Source of the DNA: SAR86 cluster bacterium
Lineage (GTDB): Bacteria; Pseudomonadota; Gammaproteobacteria; Pseudomonadales; Azotimanducaceae
Assembly: GCA_013204195.1 (NCBI GenBank)
Contig: JABMOJ010000362.1
Location: forward strand, 1 to 8,118
DNA: 8,118 bases
Reading direction: 5' to 3'
Of this stretch, positions 1 to 5,163 are shown piece by piece. Both the position numbers and the translations under genes were made by a program. Within the stretch, counting starts at the first letter, position 1; every line of letters starts with the position of its first letter. Below the pieces are notes generated by a model, which was not told the origin of the DNA, did not search any database, and saw nothing but the letters and a program-made list of their open reading frames with translations.

Positions 1-550
1 GATCTAGGCCGGTGGCCAGGTGAACGGCCCCAAAGCGGAGGAATTGCCCGAAGACCATGCTAGTGCTTTGTCGGGAGGGGACGATAAAATGTGGTTCAGT
101 TGGGGTTAATATTCGATTGAACTGGCGCCCGTCGAGTAGTTTTATCCGTAAAATTCCATTAGCCGCATAGCTCTTGATAGGCTCTATTCCGATAACTTCA
201 CCTACCAAAGACGGCGGGCAATAGACCTGCCAGCGACGGGTTTTAGTGAGGCCGCTATCAATGCTCGGCAATTCGCTGTGTGCAACAGTACTGCAATTCG
301 CTGGAAAAGTAGGGCGTGGCGGTATCGGACTGCCGCTCAGTGTGGTTGTTGGTGTGCGCCACAGCACATTGTAGTGATTGTCGGGTTGCTCGGTTATTTC
401 CAGCAGAGAAGGTGTCAATGGATCGGCGGCAACCTTGCTGCAGAGCATTAAAATCCCCAGTAATAGGTAGCTCGCCGGCACTGCCGAACGAATAAGTTGG
501 CCAGATGAGACTGCCCACTGCTGCCAAATCAAGCATTGTCTTTGGTTCAT
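1..550 (-). CDS. HupE/UreJ-family membrane protein, N-terminal part (runs off left edge)
   Basis: The minus-strand frame opening at ATG 550-548 stays open to base 1, giving 183 residues with no stop; the C-terminal part lies outside the window. The start is an ATGA overlap with the stop of the upstream isomerase gene, so translational coupling is likely. The N-terminus is signal-peptide-like, with a hydrophobic stretch at about residues 26-38 (Pro-Ala-Ser-Tyr-Leu-Leu-Leu-Gly-Ile-Leu-Met-Leu-Cys). About 120 polar residues follow, probably periplasmic. At about 167-183 the sequence Phe-Gly-Gln-Phe-Leu-Arg-Phe-Gly-Ala-Val-His-Leu-Ala-Thr-Gly-Leu-Asp matches the opening of the HupE/UreJ transmembrane core (F-x-x-G-x-x-H-x-x-x-G-x-D-H). 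Classic HupE and UreJ proteins are linked to nickel or metal transport, but members with a long N-terminal extension have no settled role. No hydrogenase or urease genes are nearby, so a nickel role is not supported here. The family call rests on this one motif and the gene pairing. Confidence 0.78.
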   Translation of the reverse strand, partial: MNQRQCLIWQQWAVSSGQLIRSAVPASYLLLGILMLCSKVAADPLTPSLLEITEQPDNHYNVLWRTPTTTLSGSPIPPRPTFPANCSTVAHSELPSIDSGLTKTRRWQVYCPPSLVGEVIGIEPIKSYAANGILRIKLLDGRQFNRILTPTEPHFIVPSRQSTSMVFGQFLRFGAVHLATGLD

Positions 551-1617
551 GGTGCCTCAGGGTTGGTATGGACATTGGGGGGTGTTAGGGATTGATCCGC
601 GATGATTGAGACGCTGTAGTTCGCTGCAATGTCGTCTATGGCGGCTTCCAATTGTTTTGCGTGGCTAGCTTCCATGAGAGTCCTGGTGATGGCTTGTTCT
701 ACCTCGATACGCGGCCTGACTATGGCGGGTAAGACGCTGTTGACTCGAATCAGATGCCAGCCATAGGGTGACGCGAGAGGTCTCGACCAGCGATGGGGTG
801 GCGAGTCAAAGGCGACAGCGGCCACCGGTTCGCCGAGTACGGCGCTCAGTTGTAACTGTGTTTTCGGCGCCAGTTGATGTCCTCCATAGAAGCTGTCGCC
901 CAGGGCAACCGCTGACGGCAAAGAGAGTTGATCGGCGATGATTGTTTGTCGGGCCTGACGGGCGTGGGCTTCTACATTTGTGTCACTCGCGGCCAGTAGG
1001 TCTGTATTGGAGTCCTCACCTGCATCAGTGTTGGCGTCAGCAAAGAACACTTGACTGACCTGACGCATGGGCTGGCCGACGAGCATCTGCGGGTGCGTCT
1101 GCGCATAAGCTGCGATGGTAGCAGAGGTTGGTGTGTTGACCGTCAGTTGGTGGCCGAGGTCAGCTTTAAGCGCGTCGGTTAGATATCGTTGGATTAATGT
1201 GTCGTTGGCCAGTATTTGTGCGTGCAGGGCCCCATTCTGCTCGGATGTTGCAGATCCCACGATCTCGGTCAGTTGCTGGATTCGATGCTGTACCGGGGGC
1301 AGACTGGCGAATCCGCGACGCAGAGCCTCGGCGACTAATACATGCTCTTGTACAACCTGGCGCTTAATTTGTTGTCGCTGTAGTGCCGTCGCTGGCCGCT
1401 CATAACGCCGTTGCCAGGCCGCGATGGCCCCCTCGATCTGGTCATTGTTGATCACAATGGCGATGCGCGGAGGGCACAGTACCTGGGAAACGCTAACGAT
1501 CAATAGCCCGACGATTAACATTGTCAGAAAGGGCCCGGGCCAGCGGTCGAGAAAGGCGTCTCGCCGGGGCCTTAGCCGGTCGTTGTCTTGATGGCCGCTC
1601 GGTTGTTTTGTCACCAC
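547..1617 (-). CDS. Membrane-anchored parvulin-type (PpiC-like) peptidyl-prolyl cis-trans isomerase
   Basis: This 356-residue protein has a basic cytoplasmic N-terminus (residues 1-28), one transmembrane segment at about 29-47 and a long extracytoplasmic part. A helical SurA/PpiD-like chaperone region (about 58-180) contains Arg/Gln-rich helices. The rotamase-like core spans about 184-293 and includes Arg-Gln-Val-Ser-Gln-Val-Phe-Phe (185-192), the Gly-Asp-Ser-Phe-Tyr-Gly-Gly segment (240-246), and Ser-Pro-Tyr-Gly-Trp-His-Leu-Ile (283-290), typical of the last strand of parvulin domains. Between the first strand and the rest lies an acidic, Asn/Thr-rich insert at about 193-215. The expected role is proline isomerisation or chaperoning of exported proteins. 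The start is GTG: there is no in-frame ATG before residue 33, an in-frame TGA lies about 40 bases upstream, and a second GTG (codon 2) is equally possible. No strong ribosome binding site is visible. It overlaps the HupE/UreJ gene by four bases, so the two probably form an operon in which the isomerase may help fold the partner. Confidence 0.85.
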   Translation of the reverse strand: MVTKQPSGHQDNDRLRPRRDAFLDRWPGPFLTMLIVGLLIVSVSQVLCPPRIAIVINNDQIEGAIAAWQRRYERPATALQRQQIKRQVVQEHVLVAEALRRGFASLPPVQHRIQQLTEIVGSATSEQNGALHAQILANDTLIQRYLTDALKADLGHQLTVNTPTSATIAAYAQTHPQMLVGQPMRQVSQVFFADANTDAGEDSNTDLLAASDTNVEAHARQARQTIIADQLSLPSAVALGDSFYGGHQLAPKTQLQLSAVLGEPVAAVAFDSPPHRWSRPLASPYGWHLIRVNSVLPAIVRPRIEVEQAITRTLMEASHAKQLEAAIDDIAANYSVSIIADQSLTPPNVHTNPEAP

Positions 1618-1741
1618 AAACAGATACCCATTATTGAATCGATAGTCACGGCGTCACCGACAGTGGCTTTCGATGGGTGAAAATTTAGCAATCACGAGGC
1701 GAGCGGGTAACTGCGATGGGATAGGGGATGCTGGGCCCCGC

Positions 1742-1769
1742 AATAAACATTTCGGTAAAAATGTTTTAT
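1742..1769. promoter_or_regulatory. Palindromic operator 1, upstream of the KstD-like gene
   Basis: AAACATTT at 1745-1752 and AAATGTTT at 1759-1766 form a perfect 8-base inverted repeat around a 6-base spacer (CGGTAA). The centre is about 121 bases before the start at 1877. The same arms and spacing recur at 4973-4994 and 5082-5103. The arms are AT-rich and not followed by a T-tract, so this reads as a dimeric-repressor site rather than a terminator. No convincing -10/-35 pair could be assigned here. The site also lies 128 bases upstream of the divergent isomerase gene, which it could in principle affect. Confidence 0.72.
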
Positions 1770-1876
1770 GTGATAGATTAATTTTGCCTTAGCCGCTTGT
1801 CAATCGGAACATCGGTATGTGATTGCGGTGGGTGTGCCGCCCGTCGAAGTTGGTTACTCTCAAAAGGAAGTAGGTT

Positions 1877-3595
1877 ATGTCAGATCAAACAGATGCACAC
1901 TGGGACCAGACCGTTGACATATTGGTTGTCGGCTCAGGCAATGGTGGCCTCACTGCGGCCCTGACTAATTACGAGATGGGCAGTAAGGACGTGCTGGTTA
2001 TCGAAAAAGCGGCAAAAGTCGGAGGCACAAGCGCGACTTCAGGCGGCGGTATCTGGATTCCTTGTAACCACTACGCTGAGGCGAGCGGCGCTGAAGATTC
2101 CCTAGATGAGGCGCGAGAATACCTGCGTCATACTCTCGAAGGTGAGGATATTCCTGCCGAATTGGTAGAGTCCTATCTGGTCAATGGCCCGAAAATGCTA
2201 AAGTTTCTGCATGATCGTTCGCAAGTGCGCTATGAGTCATTGGCTCACTATCCAGACTATTACTCAAATTTACCGGGTGCCAAATCCGGGCATCGGTCTT
2301 TGGAACCGGCGCCGGTGAAAGCCTCGGTGCTCGGCGCCGACTATCAGCGATTGACCTACACACATCATATGATGCGGCTATTTGGCGTAATTCACTTTAC
2401 CCAGGTAGAGGCCCAGTTGTTGATATTGCAGTTACCTGGCTGGGTCAAGCTGGTGACGGGCATGATTACCGAATACCTGTTAGATATTCCTTGGCGGCTT
2501 AAAACCCGTATATCCCGTCGTCTTTGCTGCGGCAGTGCGGGGGTTGCGCGGCTTTTTTGGTCTGTTAGGGAGCGTGGAATTCCGGTCTGGACTAACAGCG
2601 CTATGCGCGAGTTGGTAGTTGAGGAGGGCCGCGTGGTAGGCGTAATCGTTGAGCGTGATGGCCAGCTGCTGCGTATCGGTGCCCGCAAGGGCGTGATTTT
2701 GGCTGCCGGTGGCTTCGAGCACAATCAGCAATTGCGCGAAAAATATTTACCCAGTCCTACTGACACGGCGTGGAGTGCGGGTGTGCCAAGTAATACCGGT
2801 GATGCACTTCAGGCGGGTCTCAAGCTTGGTGCCGCCACTCGTCTGATGGCGAATGCCTGGTGGTCCTCTACCTTGTGTGTGCCCGATGAAGAGGCGCCGC
2901 GATTAGCGATTATGGAGAAGTCTTTCCCCGGTTCATGTGTTGTGAACAAACAGGGCCAACGTTTTGCCAATGAGTCGCAAAATTACATGGCCTTTCAGAA
3001 GCGTCTATTTGAAGCGCACAGTGACACTAACTCCTGTGCGCCTTCGTATCATATTTTCGATTCACGGTTTCGGCGCAACTACATTGCGGGCCCATTGATG
3101 ACAGCATCGATCAAACCCGACTGGACCATCGCCAAAAAATGGTTCGATACTGGCTTTGTGGGTAAGGCTCAGACCCTTGCCGGTTTGGCCGAGCAGATGG
3201 GTATTGACCCGCATGGCCTGCAAGAGACCATCGACAAGATGAACCGCTATGCCGAGACCGGTAAAGACGAGGATTTTCAGCGTGGAGACTCAGAATACGA
3301 TCGTTACTATGCTGACCCTGAAATTAAGCCTAATCCGTGCCTAGCCAAAATCGATGAGGCGCCATTCTATGCCATGCGGGTAGAGGCTGGTGATTTCGGC
3401 ACCCAGGGCGGGTTGGCAACTGATGTTAATGCCCAAGTGTTAAAGGAAGATGGTACTGTTATCGAGGGCCTGTTTGCCATCGGTAATTGTTCGGCAGCCA
3501 TTCTCTCAACCTATCCAGGACCAGGTGCTACGCTAGGGCCCGCCATGACCATGGCTTATCAGGCGGCGAAACATATCAACCATTATGTAGACTAG
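1877..3595 (+). CDS. KstD-like FAD-dependent dehydrogenase (3-ketosteroid delta-1-dehydrogenase family)
   Basis: The 572-residue flavoprotein belongs to the FAD-binding 2 (fumarate reductase/KstD) superfamily. The N-terminal Rossmann fold shows Asp-Ile-Leu-Val-Val-Gly-Ser-Gly-Asn-Gly-Gly (14-24), with the ribose-binding Glu at 43 in Val-Ile-Glu-Lys. Further FAD contacts include Gly-Gly-Thr-Ser-Ala-Thr-Ser-Gly-Gly-Gly-Ile-Trp-Ile-Pro (49-62) and Ala-Ala-Gly-Gly-Phe (276-280). Candidate catalytic residues compared with the Rhodococcus KstD (Tyr119, Tyr318, Tyr487, Gly491) are Tyr125/128 in Tyr-Pro-Asp-Tyr-Tyr, Tyr370 in Asn-Glu-Ser-Gln-Asn-Tyr, and Tyr546 and Gly550 in Tyr-Pro-Gly-Pro-Gly (546-550), which precedes Ala-Thr-Leu-Gly-Pro-Ala-Met-Thr. 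Length fits the family (about 510-570). No signal peptide is seen, so it is probably cytoplasmic. AAGGAAG (1864-1870), six bases before ATG, supports the start. It leads a two-gene unit behind operator 1. The likely reaction is FAD-dependent alpha,beta-desaturation of a cyclic ketone; steroid specificity is inference, since relatives act on other substrates. Confidence 0.88.
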   Translation: MSDQTDAHWDQTVDILVVGSGNGGLTAALTNYEMGSKDVLVIEKAAKVGGTSATSGGGIWIPCNHYAEASGAEDSLDEAREYLRHTLEGEDIPAELVESYLVNGPKMLKFLHDRSQVRYESLAHYPDYYSNLPGAKSGHRSLEPAPVKASVLGADYQRLTYTHHMMRLFGVIHFTQVEAQLLILQLPGWVKLVTGMITEYLLDIPWRLKTRISRRLCCGSAGVARLFWSVRERGIPVWTNSAMRELVVEEGRVVGVIVERDGQLLRIGARKGVILAAGGFEHNQQLREKYLPSPTDTAWSAGVPSNTGDALQAGLKLGAATRLMANAWWSSTLCVPDEEAPRLAIMEKSFPGSCVVNKQGQRFANESQNYMAFQKRLFEAHSDTNSCAPSYHIFDSRFRRNYIAGPLMTASIKPDWTIAKKWFDTGFVGKAQTLAGLAEQMGIDPHGLQETIDKMNRYAETGKDEDFQRGDSEYDRYYADPEIKPNPCLAKIDEAPFYAMRVEAGDFGTQGGLATDVNAQVLKEDGTVIEGLFAIGNCSAAILSTYPGPGATLGPAMTMAYQAAKHINHYVD

Positions 3596-3610
3596 AAACG
3601 AGGTTAAGCG

Positions 3611-4066
3611 ATGATCGACCTACAAGCCATCGAGTTGATAAAGCAACTTAAGGCCCGCTATTTTCGATTCTTGGATACGGGTGATTTTGCAGGTTTGCAA
3701 ACAGTATTTACCGAGGATGCTAAAGCTCATTTTAAGGGTGGCGACTATGAGTTCAATCTCGAGGGGTGGCCGGCGCTACACAAGTTCTATGTGCGCTCGA
3801 TTACCCCGACTAAGTTTGGCATGCATCACGGTCACCATCCCGAGATAAGCGTCGATGGCGATCACGCCACCGGTATTTGGTATCTGCAGGATGTGTTTTA
3901 CAATTTGGATGACAATACCACGCTGAGTGGCACAGCCCTGTATGACGACCAATATTTGCTGACAGCCGATGGCTGGAAAATTTCCTACTCAGGCTATCGG
4001 CGTTTGTTCGAAGAAATTCAGCCTCGCAATGAAACCTCTAGGATCACAGTTAAGCCCATTAACTAA
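3611..4066 (+). CDS. SnoaL-like (NTF2-fold) protein, first copy
   Basis: This 151-residue protein fits the small alpha+beta-barrel SnoaL/NTF2 superfamily, which includes polyketide cyclases, ketosteroid isomerase, scytalone dehydratase and ring-hydroxylating dioxygenase beta subunits. Visible family features are the first helix with Ala-Arg-Tyr-Phe-Arg-Phe-Leu-Asp-Thr-Gly-Asp-Phe (15-26), the following Phe-Thr-Glu-Asp-Ala (33-37), a His-rich pocket strand His-His-Gly-His-His (72-76), the turn Val-Asp-Gly-Asp-His-Ala (81-86), and Asp-Gly-Trp-Lys-Ile-Ser-Tyr-Ser-Gly-Tyr-Arg-Arg (120-131). Length is normal and no export signal is present. GAGG (3600-3603) lies seven bases before the ATG, and the gene starts 15 bases after the KstD-like gene stops, so the two are co-transcribed. 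Isomerase, dehydratase or lyase activity on the dehydrogenase product is plausible. The exact reaction cannot be assigned, because this fold supports many chemistries and some non-catalytic members. Confidence 0.85.
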   Translation: MIDLQAIELIKQLKARYFRFLDTGDFAGLQTVFTEDAKAHFKGGDYEFNLEGWPALHKFYVRSITPTKFGMHHGHHPEISVDGDHATGIWYLQDVFYNLDDNTTLSGTALYDDQYLLTADGWKISYSGYRRLFEEIQPRNETSRITVKPIN

Positions 4067-4073
4067 AGACGGT

Positions 4074-4952
4074 TTATAGGCGCGACTTCGCCATCACATT
4101 TTTTGCATACCAATTCAGTGTTGCGATTTTTTCCGCGACGGACTGAGTGTCCGGTTCGCCGGCATAAATATTACGGAAGGCCACAGTGACCTCGGTAACA
4201 CCGATTTCTTCAAGGCGTTTGACGCCATCAGATGAATAAGCCTGGTCCGAGCTGGTATGAATTTCAAAGGGCAAGTGGTCGCGGCCATAGTCACGGCGTA
4301 GCTCATGCACTCGTTTGATCATGCGGCTCAGTTCCTCAAGGCTCGCGCCGGCAGCGATCCAACCATCACCGCGTCGGGCAGCGCGTTTAAGGGCTGCGTC
4401 GGCATGGCCGCCGACCAGAATCGGCAGAGGCGCGGTGGGCACGGGGCAGAGTTTGATTTCTGGAATGTCGAAGATGTCACCTTGGTAACCAAAATATTCG
4501 CCACTCATCAGACCGCGAACAATATCAATGGTCTCATCCAGACGTTGACCACGCTTCTCCCAGGGAATTTGCGCCACCTCAAAGTCTTCCTTCCAGGGGC
4601 TGATGCCGACACCGCAGGCAAAACGATTGTTGGTGATGACGGCCAGGCTCGCCAGTGATTTGGCCACCAGCACGGGTTGCCGAATAGCAAGTTTGATAAT
4701 TGATGTGCTAAATCGAATCTGCTGAGTCACTGCGGCCATATGCGCGGTAAGTATAAACGGGTCAATAAACGGCTCATTGTCAAGAAAGTCGCGGCCACCA
4801 TCTTCGTTGTAAGGGTATTGAGAGGTCGCGTGCTTTGGATAGCAGATACTCTCCGGCATCGTAATCGTGTCAAAGCCTAGACGCTCGGCTTCGATGGCCA
4901 GCGGCGCATACTGCTCGGGCGGGCACATGCTGTGGTGATAGGTGAATTTCAT
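4074..4952 (-). CDS. LLM-class (luciferase-like) flavin/F420-dependent oxidoreductase
   Basis: The 292-residue protein has the TIM-barrel signature of the bacterial luciferase-like family, in the subgroup usually annotated as F420-dependent. Visible features are an opening strand (Met-Lys-Phe-Thr-Tyr), Ala-Glu-Arg-Leu-Gly-Phe-Asp-Thr-Ile (22-30), Arg-Phe-Ser-Thr-Ser-Ile-Ile (80-86), Arg-Gln-Pro-Val-Leu-Val-Ala-Lys-Ser-Leu-Ala-Ser-Leu (91-103), Arg-Phe-Ala-Cys-Gly-Val-Gly (110-116), Lys-Arg-Gly-Gln-Arg-Leu-Asp-Glu (133-140), Pro-Ile-Leu-Val-Gly-Gly (177-182) and Gly-Asp-Gly-Trp-Ile (195-199). Such enzymes use FMN or F420 for monooxygenation or hydride transfer. It stands alone on the minus strand, ending 7 bases from the SnoaL gene and diverging from the second FAD gene, behind its own operator copy. 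GAAGG nine bases before the ATG can serve as ribosome binding site. A role as monooxygenase or reductase in the same pathway is inferred from shared regulation. The cofactor is unresolved, because most gammaproteobacteria do not make F420. Confidence 0.88.
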   Translation of the reverse strand: MKFTYHHSMCPPEQYAPLAIEAERLGFDTITMPESICYPKHATSQYPYNEDGGRDFLDNEPFIDPFILTAHMAAVTQQIRFSTSIIKLAIRQPVLVAKSLASLAVITNNRFACGVGISPWKEDFEVAQIPWEKRGQRLDETIDIVRGLMSGEYFGYQGDIFDIPEIKLCPVPTAPLPILVGGHADAALKRAARRGDGWIAAGASLEELSRMIKRVHELRRDYGRDHLPFEIHTSSDQAYSSDGVKRLEEIGVTEVTVAFRNIYAGEPDTQSVAEKIATLNWYAKNVMAKSRL

Positions 4953-4970
4953 GGTGGGAAGCCTTCGCTA

Positions 4971-4996
4971 TAAAACATTTGTAATGCAATGTTTTA
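4971..4996. promoter_or_regulatory. Palindromic operator 2, at the LLM gene promoter
   Basis: TAAAACATTT (4971-4980) and CAATGTTTTA (4987-4996) form a 10-base inverted repeat with one mismatch around six bases (GTAATG). The spacing is the same as in the other two copies. It lies about 31 bases upstream of the LLM start codon and directly downstream of the candidate -10 box, so a bound protein would cover the transcription start. This geometry suggests repression. Confidence 0.75.
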
Positions 4997-4997
4997 A

Positions 4998-5026
4998 ACA
5001 GTAGAGCCAAACGTCGAATGAGTCAA
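4998..5026 (-). promoter_or_regulatory. Candidate sigma-70 promoter of the LLM gene
   Basis: Read on the minus strand, TTGACT (5026-5021; 5 of 6 matches to the -35 consensus) is separated by exactly 17 bases from TACTGT (5003-4998; 3 of 6 matches, including the first two positions and the last). Operator 2 begins two bases further downstream. The spacing and -35 are good and the -10 is weak, as expected for a regulated promoter. Confidence 0.5.
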
Positions 5027-5053
5027 ATGCTTTCAGCAGCAACTCGCCCTGAC

Positions 5054-5080
5054 TTGTTGCATCGGTTCCTGCTCGATAAT
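5054..5080 (+). promoter_or_regulatory. Candidate promoter of the second FAD gene unit
   Basis: GATAAT (5075-5080, 5 of 6 matches to the -10 consensus) abuts and partly overlaps the left arm of operator 3, mirroring the arrangement at operator 2. The best upstream -35 candidate, TTGTTG (5054-5059), gives a short 15-base spacer, so the -35 is uncertain. Occupation of the operator would hide the -10 and the start site. Confidence 0.38.
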
Positions 5081-5107
5081 AAAACATTTCTTTATAAATG
5101 TTTTATT
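5078..5107. promoter_or_regulatory. Palindromic operator 3, upstream of the second FAD gene
   Basis: AATAAAACATTT (5078-5089) and AAATGTTTTATT (5096-5107) form a perfect 12-base inverted repeat around CTTTAT. This is the most symmetrical of the three copies. Its centre is about 71 bases before the start at 5164 and 109 bases from the centre of operator 2, so one regulator could control both divergent units, possibly with looping or cooperation. The symmetry and size fit a TetR-type or similar dimeric repressor; none is encoded in the window. Confidence 0.8.
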
Positions 5108-5163
5108 GCTAGGCTGAGTCGCATAAAAACCACAATGGACTCACAGGATAGCGCAAGAACCTC

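Noticed and set aside
258..575. Minus-strand open frame of 105 codons
   Set aside because: It overlaps the HupE/UreJ frame, which is longer, starts with an ATGA overlap and carries a family motif; the 105-codon frame is low-complexity with no recognisable domain.
1115..1405. Plus-strand open frame of 96 codons
   Set aside because: It is antisense to the isomerase, Cys/Ser/Arg-rich, with no family likeness.
1770..1860. A promoter for the KstD-like gene (TTGTCA at 1797-1802 or TAGATT at 1774-1779)
   Set aside because: No partner box at acceptable spacing was convincing, so only the operator is reported.
2392..2731. Two minus-strand open frames (110 and 83 codons)
   Set aside because: They lie inside the KstD-like gene, whose protein motifs run unbroken through this stretch.
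4305..4658. Plus-strand open frame of 117 codons
   Set aside because: It is antisense to the LLM gene, which has conserved motifs throughout; no ribosome binding site or domain was seen.
5078..5107. The long palindrome as a transcription terminator
   Set aside because: The stem is almost all A and T with no GC-rich core or following T-run, it lies between divergent genes, and it recurs with fixed spacing at other promoters.
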